Shown piece by piece: positions 1 to 5,572 of a DNA stretch of 7,126 nucleotides. Each line of letters starts with the position of its first letter. Within the stretch, counting starts at the first letter, position 1. The stretch spans positions 1 to 7,126 of the forward strand of contig USEU01000073.1 of the NCBI GenBank assembly GCA_900553805.1, given 5' to 3'. Made by a program: the position numbers and the translations under genes. This stretch comes from an uncultured Eubacteriales bacterium. Its GTDB lineage: Bacteria > Bacillota > Clostridia > Oscillospirales > Oscillospiraceae. The notes beneath the pieces were generated by a model. It saw nothing but the letters and a program-made list of their open reading frames with translations, was not told the DNA's origin and searched no databases.

Positions 1-36
1 CAGCTGTACGCCGTCGAGGACGGCTACACCTGCTAA
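1..36 (+). CDS. 3' end of an unidentified gene (partial)
   Basis: The first frame is open from the window edge and reads QLYAVEDGYTC, then stops at TAA (34-36). Only 11 codons are present, too few to recognise a family. The stop lies 49 bases before cobM with no terminator hairpin between, so the gene is probably an earlier member of the same cobalamin operon. That is inference from position only; a corrin-ring gene such as cbiL or cbiD would fit, but nothing in the residues proves it. An AGGGGAGG tract at 45-52 follows the stop, but it is too far from the cobM start to serve it. Confidence 0.5.
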   Translation, partial: QLYAVEDGYTC

Positions 37-72
37 ACCTTTCAGGGGAGGTTGGAGGAAAAAACATCATAC

Positions 73-78
73 AGGAGG
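73..78 (+). promoter_or_regulatory. Shine-Dalgarno site of cobM
   Basis: A perfect AGGAGG lies seven bases before the ATG at 86. It fixes this start over earlier in-frame or out-of-frame alternatives and fits the strong anti-Shine-Dalgarno pairing usual in Firmicutes. Confidence 0.85.
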
Positions 79-85
79 AAAACAT

Positions 86-841
86 ATGGTACATTTTGTG
101 GGCGCGGGGAGCGGCGCGGTGGATTTGATCACGGTGCGGGGGGCACGGCTGCTGGGGCAGTGCGATGTGGTGATCTACGCGGGCAGCCTGGTCAACCCGG
201 AGGTGCTGCAATACTGCAAGCCCTCTTGCCAGGTGCACGACAGCGCGAAAATGACCCTGGAGGAAGTGATCGACGTGATCGTCCGGGCGGAGAGCCAGGG
301 GCTGACCACCGTGCGGCTGCACACCGGGGATTCCAGCATCTATGGGGCGGTGCACGAGCAGTTCGCCGAGCTGGACAAGCGGGGCATTGATTACGATGTG
401 TGCCCCGGCGTCAGCGCCTTCTGCGGCGCGGCGGCGGCGCTGCGGGCGGAGTACACCCTGCCGGAGGTGAGCCAGACCGTCATCATCACCCGTGCGGCGG
501 GCAGAACGCCGGTGCCCCGGGGCCAGTCCATCCGGGAGCTGGCCGCCCACGGGGCCACCATGGTGCTCTTCCTCAGCACCTCGCTGACGGAGCGCCTCCA
601 GGCGGACCTGCTGGCCGGGGGCTACGCCCCGGATACCCAGGCGGCGGTGGTGTACAAGGCCACCTGGCCGGAGGAAAAGATCTTCCGCTGCACCGTGGGC
701 ACCCTGCACCGGACCGTCACGGAAAATCATCTGACCAAGACCAGCCTGATCGTGGTGGGCGACTGCCTGGGCGACCGGGTGGTGCGCTCGCTGCTGTATG
801 ACCCGGGCTTCACCACCGAATTCCGGGAGGCCGCCAAGTGA
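86..841 (+). CDS. cobM: cobalt-precorrin-4 C11-methyltransferase (CobM/CbiF)
   Basis: This cytosolic SAM-dependent methyltransferase puts a methyl on C11 of cobalt-precorrin-4 to give cobalt-precorrin-5A in anaerobic vitamin B12 synthesis. The 251-residue product has the usual length and the class III tetrapyrrole methylase fold. Visible motifs are the N-terminal loop GAGSGAVDLIT (residues 6-16), YAGSLVNPE (31-39), the SAM-binding LHTGDSSIYGA (78-88), CPGVSAFCGAAA (106-117), TVIITRAAGRTPVP (131-144) and YKATWPEE (190-197). YAGSLVNPE and the TRAAGRTPVP stretch are typical of CbiF/CobM rather than the sister enzymes CobI or CobJ. The loop has Ser where many tetrapyrrole methylases have Pro (GxGPG). 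The ATG at 86 has a perfect Shine-Dalgarno. The stop overlaps the cbiG start by four bases (GTGA), so translation is probably coupled. Confidence 0.95.
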   Translation: MVHFVGAGSGAVDLITVRGARLLGQCDVVIYAGSLVNPEVLQYCKPSCQVHDSAKMTLEEVIDVIVRAESQGLTTVRLHTGDSSIYGAVHEQFAELDKRGIDYDVCPGVSAFCGAAAALRAEYTLPEVSQTVIITRAAGRTPVPRGQSIRELAAHGATMVLFLSTSLTERLQADLLAGGYAPDTQAAVVYKATWPEEKIFRCTVGTLHRTVTENHLTKTSLIVVGDCLGDRVVRSLLYDPGFTTEFREAAK

Positions 842-1857
842 ACGCCGCCCTGTTTGCTTACAGCGCCGCCGGGTGCGGCACCGCCCGGCGGGTGATGGAA
901 TGCCTGCCGGAGCTGGATTTTCGCTGCTATGCCGCCGCCCGGATCGCCAGCCCCCCCTTCGCGCCCATTCCCAAGCCCTCCGTGGACTTTTACGGGGAAC
1001 TTTTCGCCGGCGTTCAGGCCATGATCTTTGTGGGCAGCACCGGCATCGCCGTGCGCCAGATCGCGCCCTATGTGCGCAGCAAGGCCACGGACCCGGCGGT
1101 GATCGTCCTGGATGAGCGGGGACAGTTCGTCATCTCCCTGCTCTCCGGCCACATCGGCGGGGCCAACGCCCTGACCGCCCGCCTGGCCGCCGCCCTGGGG
1201 GCCACGGCGGTGGTGACCACCGCAACGGACATCAACCGCCGCTTCAGCGCGGACGCCTGGGCGGCCCGGAACGGCTGCCGGCTCTCCAGCCTCAGCGCGG
1301 CCAAGGCGGTATCCGCCGCCATTCTGGAGCACGACGTGCCCCTGTGCGCCGATGTGCCTGTGACCGGCCCCCTGCCCGGCGGCGTGTATTCGGGCCGGTC
1401 CGGCCCGGTGGGCATCCACATCGGATACCGGGTCTGCCGCCCCTTTGACGTGACCCTGCGCCTGATCCCCCCCATGCTCCGCCTGGGGCTGGGCTGCCGC
1501 CGGGGCACGGACGCCGCCTGCATCCGCCGGGCGGTGGAGCAGGTGTGCAGCGAGCAGGCCATCGACCCCAGGGCCATCGCCTGCGCCGCCTCCATCGACC
1601 TGAAGGCCGACGAGCCGGGGCTGCTGGAATACTGCCGGGGAGCAAATATACCCATTCGGTTCTATTCCGCCGGGGAGCTGCGGGCGGTGGCGGGGGAATT
1701 TACCCCCTCGGCCTTCGTCCAGCGCGTCACGGGGGTGGACAATGTGTGTGAGCGGGCCGCGCTGCTGGGCGCGGAACGCCTGATCGTCAAAAAAACCGCC
1801 CTGGACGGCGTTACCGTCGCCCTGGCGGAGGAAAAGTGGGAGGTACGCTTTGAATAA
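838..1857 (+). CDS. cbiG: cobalt-precorrin-5A hydrolase (CbiG)
   Basis: CbiG opens the delta-lactone ring of cobalt-precorrin-5A and releases the C20 unit as acetaldehyde, giving cobalt-precorrin-5B. This ring-contraction step belongs to the anaerobic pathway and marks the operon as cbi-type. The 339-residue product has the full family layout. The N-terminal domain carries FVGSTGIAVRQIAPY (64-78), VIVLDERGQFVISLLSGH (88-105) with IGGAN (106-110), and TTATD (127-131). A middle linker domain (about 135-210) is followed by the CobE/CbiG C-terminal domain with LGLGCRRGT (216-224), SIDLKADE (252-259) and VTGVDNVCERAAL (297-309). The start is GTG inside the cobM stop, with GGGAGG at 825-830, seven bases upstream. 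No truncation or frameshift is seen. The 3' end overlaps cobJ by eight bases. Confidence 0.95.
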   Translation: MNAALFAYSAAGCGTARRVMECLPELDFRCYAAARIASPPFAPIPKPSVDFYGELFAGVQAMIFVGSTGIAVRQIAPYVRSKATDPAVIVLDERGQFVISLLSGHIGGANALTARLAAALGATAVVTTATDINRRFSADAWAARNGCRLSSLSAAKAVSAAILEHDVPLCADVPVTGPLPGGVYSGRSGPVGIHIGYRVCRPFDVTLRLIPPMLRLGLGCRRGTDAACIRRAVEQVCSEQAIDPRAIACAASIDLKADEPGLLEYCRGANIPIRFYSAGELRAVAGEFTPSAFVQRVTGVDNVCERAALLGAERLIVKKTALDGVTVALAEEKWEVRFE

Positions 1858-2581
1858 GCTATCAGTTGTGGGCATCGGCCCCGGAAACGAAGAGAATATG
1901 ACCCTGGCGGCGGACAAGGCCCTGCGGGAATGCGACGTGATCGTGGGCTACACCGTGTATGTGGACCTGGTAAAGGAGCGCTACCCGGACAAGGAATTCC
2001 TCACCACCCCCATGACCCGGGAGGCCCAGCGCTGCCGCCTGGCCCTGGACGAGGCGAAAAAGGGACGGCACGTGGCCATGGTCTGCTCCGGCGACAGCGG
2101 GATCTACGGCATGGCCGCCCTGGTCTATGAGCTGCGGGGGGAGAGCGCCGACCCGGAGGTGCAGGTGATCCCCGGCCTGACGGCGGCGTGCAGCGGCGGG
2201 GCGCTGCTGGGCGCGCCGCTGACCCATGACTTCGCCGTCATCAGCCTCAGCGACCGGCTGACCCCCTGGGAGAAGATCGAAAAGCGGCTGGAGTGCGCCG
2301 CCCTGGGGGACATGAGCATCGTGCTCTATAACCCGAGAAGCAAGGGCCGCCCGGACAATCTGCGCATGGCCTGCGACATTCTGCTGCGCCATCTGCCGGA
2401 GGATCGCCCCTGCGGCGTGGCCCATTCCATCGGCCGGGCCGGAGAGGGCCGCAGCTTTATGACCCTGGGCCAGCTGCGGGATGCCCAGCTTGACATGTTC
2501 AGCACCGTGTTCATCGGCAACGCCATGACCAGAATGATCGGGGAAGAGATGGTCACCCCCAGAGGGTACCGGGATGTATAA
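1850..2581 (+). CDS. cobJ: cobalt-precorrin-3 C17-methyltransferase (CobJ/CbiH)
   Basis: This SAM-dependent class III methyltransferase methylates C17 of cobalt-precorrin-3 and drives ring contraction to cobalt-precorrin-4, one step before CobM. The 243-residue product is a normal single-domain length, without the extra C-terminal domain some CobJ/CbiH proteins carry. Motifs are VVGIGPGNEENMT (6-18), VGYTVYVDL (32-40), CSGDSGIYGMA (79-89), VIPGLTAACSGGALLGAPL (106-124), HDFAVISLSDRLTPWE (126-141), LYNPRSKGRP (159-168) and FIGNAMT (221-227). SLSDRLTPW and LYNPRSKGR are diagnostic of CobJ. Translation appears to start at a TTG (1850), eight bases before the end of cbiG, with GGGAGGT at 1838-1844 five bases upstream. 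The alternative ATG codons lie inside conserved sequence, so the TTG is preferred. The 3' end overlaps the next gene by eight bases. Confidence 0.95.
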   Translation: MNKLSVVGIGPGNEENMTLAADKALRECDVIVGYTVYVDLVKERYPDKEFLTTPMTREAQRCRLALDEAKKGRHVAMVCSGDSGIYGMAALVYELRGESADPEVQVIPGLTAACSGGALLGAPLTHDFAVISLSDRLTPWEKIEKRLECAALGDMSIVLYNPRSKGRPDNLRMACDILLRHLPEDRPCGVAHSIGRAGEGRSFMTLGQLRDAQLDMFSTVFIGNAMTRMIGEEMVTPRGYRDV

Positions 2582-4532
2582 GCTCTGTGTATTTGCCGGG
2601 ACCACCGAGGGCCGGGAGGTGGTCGCCTTCCTGGAGGAGCAGGAGGCCCAGGTCTACGCCTGCGTGGCCACGGACTACGGCCAGGCGCTGCTGCCCAGGG
2701 GGGAGCGGGTCACCGTCTCCGCCGCCCGGCTGGACCGGGAGGAAATGGCGGCGCTGTTCCGCGCCCAGAAATTTGACCTGGTGATCGACGCCACCCACCC
2801 CTATGCCGATCTGGTCACCCGGAATATCGCCGACGCCTGTGAGGAGACCGGCACGCCCTATCACCGGCTGCTCCGGGCGGACTGCGACGCCGGGGGCGCG
2901 GTGTACGTGCCGGACGTAGAAGGGGCGGTGGAATATCTGAAAACCACCCAGGGCCCCATCCTGCTGACCACGGGCAGCAAGGAGCTGCACTGCTTCGCCG
3001 CCCTGCCGGACTTTGCCCAGCGGGCCTATGCCCGGGTGCTGCCCATGGAGCAGTCCCTGCTGCTGTGCCGGGAGGCAAGGCTGTCGCCCAGCCATATTTT
3101 AGCCATGCAGGGGCCGTTTTCCCAGGAAATGAACGCCGCCATGCTCCGCGCCACCGGGGCGAAATACCTGGTGACCAAAGCCTCCGGCGCGGCCGGGGGC
3201 TTTGAGGAGAAGCTCGCCGCCGCCGCCCAGGCGGGGGTCGCCGCCGTCATCATCGGCCGCCCGCCCCAGCGGGCCGGTATGGGGCTGGAGGACACGCTGG
3301 CGATGCTGTGCAGCCGCTTCGGATTTCAAAATACGCCCCAGGTGCGGGTGGCGGGCATCGGCCCCGGCGCGCCGGAGGCCCAGACCGGCCAGGTCCGCCG
3401 GGCCATTATGGAGGCGGACTGCGTCATCGGCGCAAAGCGGATGCTGGAGGCCGTGGCCGGGCCGGGTCAGGCGGTGCACGCCGCCATCGCCCCGGAGGAC
3501 ATCCGGGACTTCATCCTCTCCCACCGGGAGTACCGCCGCTTCGCCGTGGTCATGAGCGGGGACGTGGGCTTCTTCAGCGGCGCGAAAAAGCTGCTGCCCC
3601 TGCTCCCCGGCTGCCGGGTGGAGCTGCTGCCGGGGCTCAGCTCCCTGGTGTATCTGTGCGCCCGGCTGGGCGAGAGCTACGAGGACGTGCTCCCCGTCAC
3701 CCTCCACGGCCGGGAGAATCCCATCCTGCTCCCCCTGTCCCGGGGCAGGCGGGTCTTTGTGCTGGTGGGGGGCGACAACGGCCTGGGCGGTCTCTGCCGG
3801 ACGCTGACCCAGGCGGGACTGGGGGCGACCCGGGTGTCCGCCGGGGAAAACCTGAGCTACCCCAATGAAAAAATCACCCGGGGCACGGCGGAGGAACTGC
3901 AAAATACCCATTTTGACTCCCTCTGCGCCGCCCTGCTCCATTATCCCGCGCCCCCGGCCCCCGTCACCTTCGGGCTGCCGGACGAGGCGTTCCTGCGGGC
4001 CGAATCGGTGCCCATGACCAAAAGCGAGGTGCGGGCGGTGTGCCTGTCCAAGCTGGCCCTGCCCGAGGACGCGGTGGTCTGGGACGTGGGCGCGGGCACC
4101 GGCAGCGTCACCGTGGAGATGGCCCTGGCCGCCGGCCGGGGCCGGGTGTACGCCATCGAGCGCAAGGAGGAGGCGGTGGCCCTGCTGCGGGAAAACTGCC
4201 GGAAATTCCGCACGGACAACGTCACCGTGGTCCCCGGCATCGCCCCGGACTGCTGCGCCGGCCTGCCCGCCCCCACCCACGCCTTCCTGGGCGGCACCGG
4301 CGGCGGCATGAAGCGCATCATTGCCCTGCTGCTGGAGAAGAACCCCAACGTGCGCATTGTGGCCACCGCCGTCACCCTGGAGTCCATCGCCGAGCTCACC
4401 GCCTGCATGAAGGAGCTCTCCCCCCGGCAGAGCGAAGCCGTTTCCCTCACCGTCTCCCGCTCCCGCCCCCTGGGCCCCTATCACCTGATGACCGCCCAGA
4501 ACCCCATCTGCATCTTCACCTTTGCGCCCTGA
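2574..4532 (+). CDS. cobK-cbiET: CobK-CbiE-CbiT fusion: precorrin-6A reductase / C5- / C15-methyltransferase
   Basis: This 652-residue protein joins three cobalamin enzymes with short linkers. Residues 1 to about 250 are CobK/CbiJ, the NAD(P)H-dependent reductase of cobalt-precorrin-6A to -6B: FAGTTEGRE (7-15), DATHPYA (72-78), TTGSKEL (132-138), QGPFSQEMN (179-187), TKASGAAGGFEEK (201-213). Residues about 256-460 are CbiE, the C5-methyltransferase, a class III methylase: VAGIGPGAPE (259-268), SGDVGFFSGAKKL (328-340), LPGLSSLVY (352-360). Residues about 464-652 are CbiT, which methylates C15 and decarboxylates the C12 acetate, with a Rossmann class I fold: GLPDEAF (467-473), VPMTKSEVRAV (479-489), WDVGAGTGSVTVE (503-515), IER (528-530), FLGGTGGGM (571-579). 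All three look complete. The pathway order is CobK, CbiT, CbiE, so three successive steps sit on one chain. CbiE-CbiT fusions (CobL-like) are well known; adding CobK is less usual. The ATG overlaps cobJ by eight bases, with AGAGGG at 2561-2566. Confidence 0.95.
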   Translation: MYKLCVFAGTTEGREVVAFLEEQEAQVYACVATDYGQALLPRGERVTVSAARLDREEMAALFRAQKFDLVIDATHPYADLVTRNIADACEETGTPYHRLLRADCDAGGAVYVPDVEGAVEYLKTTQGPILLTTGSKELHCFAALPDFAQRAYARVLPMEQSLLLCREARLSPSHILAMQGPFSQEMNAAMLRATGAKYLVTKASGAAGGFEEKLAAAAQAGVAAVIIGRPPQRAGMGLEDTLAMLCSRFGFQNTPQVRVAGIGPGAPEAQTGQVRRAIMEADCVIGAKRMLEAVAGPGQAVHAAIAPEDIRDFILSHREYRRFAVVMSGDVGFFSGAKKLLPLLPGCRVELLPGLSSLVYLCARLGESYEDVLPVTLHGRENPILLPLSRGRRVFVLVGGDNGLGGLCRTLTQAGLGATRVSAGENLSYPNEKITRGTAEELQNTHFDSLCAALLHYPAPPAPVTFGLPDEAFLRAESVPMTKSEVRAVCLSKLALPEDAVVWDVGAGTGSVTVEMALAAGRGRVYAIERKEEAVALLRENCRKFRTDNVTVVPGIAPDCCAGLPAPTHAFLGGTGGGMKRIIALLLEKNPNVRIVATAVTLESIAELTACMKELSPRQSEAVSLTVSRSRPLGPYHLMTAQNPICIFTFAP

Positions 4533-4554
4533 TTAAAATATTTGGCGGCGTGTA

Positions 4555-4582
4555 TTGACTTTTTTTCAATGAACGGTATAAT
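4555..4582 (+). promoter_or_regulatory. sigma-A type promoter of the intergenic RNA
   Basis: A -35 box TTGACT (4555-4560) and a perfect -10 box TATAAT (4577-4582) are separated by 16 bases. Transcription should begin near 4588-4590, right at the first helix of the RNA described next. It begins 22 bases after the cobK-cbiET stop with no terminator between, so operon readthrough can also enter this unit. An ATTGA/TCAAT inverted repeat (4554-4558 and 4566-4570) brackets the -35 end of the spacer; its role, if any, is unknown. Confidence 0.8.
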
Positions 4583-4588
4583 AAAGGT

Positions 4589-4759
4589 GTAGATAGCGCC
4601 GCTGTGTGGCTATCTGGCGTTGAAGCAGACGATGGGGTCAGCGTCCGTACGTCTGTGGAGCCTTGAATGAGGGTTTGGCGGTTCCCACAGGCTGATGTAG
4701 GATCTTCCGAAAGAAAACGCCGTTCGCGGAACTCTGTTTTTGCAGAGTTCCGTTTTTTT
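4589..4759 (+). ncRNA. candidate structured small RNA (or leader) of unknown class
   Basis: About 170 bases between a strong promoter and a strong terminator contain no convincing gene. Compatible helices can be drawn by eye. Hairpin 1 is AGATAGC/GCTATCT (4591-4597 with 4609-4615). Abutting it, GGCGTT/AACGCC (4616-4621 with 4716-4721) closes a multibranch junction. Inside the junction are CAGACG/CGTCTG (4626-4631 with 4650-4655), a directly adjacent stem 4656-4662 with 4680-4687 (one bulged C, one G-U), and a small TCTT-CCGA-AAGA hairpin (4703-4714). The terminator follows. I do not recognise the class. Signature motifs of tmRNA, SRP RNA, RNase P, T-box and common riboswitches including cobalamin are absent, and 6S RNA is possible but the junction fits it poorly. 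The element may act in trans or as an attenuating leader of the downstream PBECR4-like gene. The start is inferred from the promoter. Confidence 0.55.
4727..4759 (+). terminator. strong Rho-independent terminator
   Basis: A perfect 10-bp stem CGGAACTCTG/CAGAGTTCCG (4727-4736 with 4743-4752) with a six-base loop is followed at once by seven T's (4753-4759). It should end the small RNA and any readthrough from the cobalamin operon. It stands upstream of the PBECR4-like gene, for which it could serve as an attenuator. Confidence 0.92.
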
Positions 4760-4830
4760 GGCATGATGGATATTGCGAAAGAGACAGCGTATCGCGCCTT
4801 ATGCGTGATCCCGCAAAAGGGTGGACTGAA

Positions 4831-5442
4831 ATGAGCTTATTCCTGGAGGCAGCGCAGGCATGGCAGCAGCTGATGCAGACAGAATACCGCATTACGGCGG
4901 TACGCAGGGGAAAAATAGATCGGTTTTGTCTGCATTTTGATCCCGCCGATTTCCCACACCTGGCCGGGATGCAGTATGCGAAAGACGTAGATTTTGGCCT
5001 GCGCCCCACGGAATACTACGGCGAAAAGCTGCTGTTTGCCCTGCTGCGGGGGAAAATGGATGGGTCCCGCATTGAAAAAAGCCGCAGCTGGGAAAAAATC
5101 AGCGGACGGCTGCGGGCAATTATTCGGTTGGAGCAGACCCTGGAATCTGATTTTCTCCTTGCTCGCTTTGACCCGGGGAGGGTGTACTGCGGAAGCAAGA
5201 TCAATGCGGATTTTGTGATTCAAAACCGGGACTCTCAGGAAATCTTTTTTGTTTTTATCGACAAGAGCAACGAAAGCAGATACTACTGCAAGTCGGCGTT
5301 TCAAAAGGCGGGTGTGGATTACATACAAAATCAGTCCATCCTGACCGTCCTGAAAAAAGAAAAATGGGGCACCGGCGCATGGCAGGTTTTGTACCGGCAC
5401 CCGCACCTCAGGGAGGAGCAGGAGGAAGCGCTTCCGCTATGA
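4831..5442 (+). CDS. PBECR4-domain protein (predicted BECR-fold nuclease)
   Basis: The product resembles the PBECR4 family, named from comparative genomics as a phage-associated Barnase-EndoU-ColicinE5/D-RelE-like nuclease; activity is a family-level prediction. Numbering from the ATG at 4831 (203 residues), family-like blocks are FPHLAGM (41-47), IRLEQTLE (98-105), KINADFVIQ (123-131), FFVFIDKS (139-146), YYCKSAF (151-157) and DYIQNQSILTVLKKEK (163-178). There is no signal peptide or membrane segment, so it should be cytosolic. The frame is open from an ATG at 4801, but that start lacks a ribosome binding site, while 4831 has AAGGGTGG (4817-4824) six bases upstream. By eye, GC content is near 50 percent, well below the cobalamin genes, with more AAA, TTT and ATT codons, which suggests separate origin. 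No protein antitoxin gene adjoins it. No good promoter is visible between the terminator and the start. Confidence 0.72.
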   Translation: MSLFLEAAQAWQQLMQTEYRITAVRRGKIDRFCLHFDPADFPHLAGMQYAKDVDFGLRPTEYYGEKLLFALLRGKMDGSRIEKSRSWEKISGRLRAIIRLEQTLESDFLLARFDPGRVYCGSKINADFVIQNRDSQEIFFVFIDKSNESRYYCKSAFQKAGVDYIQNQSILTVLKKEKWGTGAWQVLYRHPHLREEQEEALPL

Positions 5443-5493
5443 GGCCCCATTCTTAAGAAACCATTATTTTCTATCTTTTTACTATTCTTCCTA

Positions 5494-5522
5494 TTGAACC
5501 TGCCCGGGGGTTCTGGTATAAT
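5494..5522 (+). promoter_or_regulatory. extended -10 sigma-A promoter of the secreted-protein gene
   Basis: TTGAAC (5494-5499) and a perfect TATAAT (5517-5522) are spaced by 17 bases, with a TGN extension (5514-5516) before the -10. Transcription should start near 5529, leaving a leader of about 44 bases before the chosen ATG. This makes the secreted-protein gene independent of the PBECR4-like gene. Confidence 0.82.
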
Positions 5523-5560
5523 CGGGGGGTAGGAAACCAATCCGCAAGAATGACCATATT

Positions 5561-5566
5561 GAAAGG
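5561..5566 (+). promoter_or_regulatory. Shine-Dalgarno site that decides the secreted-protein start
   Basis: GAAAGG ends directly against the ATG at 5567 but lies six bases before the in-frame ATG at 5573. Usual spacing therefore favours 5573; a third ATG at 5579 is also in frame. Confidence 0.65.
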
Positions 5567-5572
5567 ATGAAT

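Noticed and set aside
38..59. CTTTCAGGGGAGGTTGGAGG tract before cobM as a relic of the repeat at 7072-7108
   Set aside because: It shares only the AGGGGAGG run and lacks the pairing arm, and purine-rich tracts are expected before genes.
727..1917. Long minus-strand open frame of 396 codons opposite cbiG, and similar frames at 1862-2605, 3099-4484 and 5471-7063
   Set aside because: They lie antisense to well-supported genes in GC-rich DNA where stop codons are rare in some frames. Their translations are low-complexity Gly, Ala, His and Gln runs with no recognisable motif.
4632..4670. Twelve-codon frame (MGSASVRLWSLE) inside the intergenic RNA, a possible leader peptide
   Set aside because: It has no Shine-Dalgarno, no run of regulatory codons, and runs through predicted stems. 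Chance is the simpler explanation.
4589..4726. Cobalamin riboswitch near the cobalamin operon
   Set aside because: It lies downstream of the operon, and I could not find the B12-box or the other conserved cobalamin aptamer segments.
4589..4726. Tandem repeats of a type III antitoxin RNA, or a CRISPR array
   Set aside because: No direct repeats of useful length are visible in this stretch or elsewhere in the window.
4801..4830. Upstream ATG of the PBECR4-like gene, adding ten residues
   Set aside because: It has no ribosome binding site, while the ATG at 4831 has one at good spacing and begins close to where the recognisable domain starts.
5450..5480. TTCTTAAGAA palindrome and a possible AGAAA/TTTCT terminator after the PBECR4-like gene
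   Set aside because: The stem is only five A-T rich pairs and too weak to call a terminator, and the palindrome alone has no supporting context.
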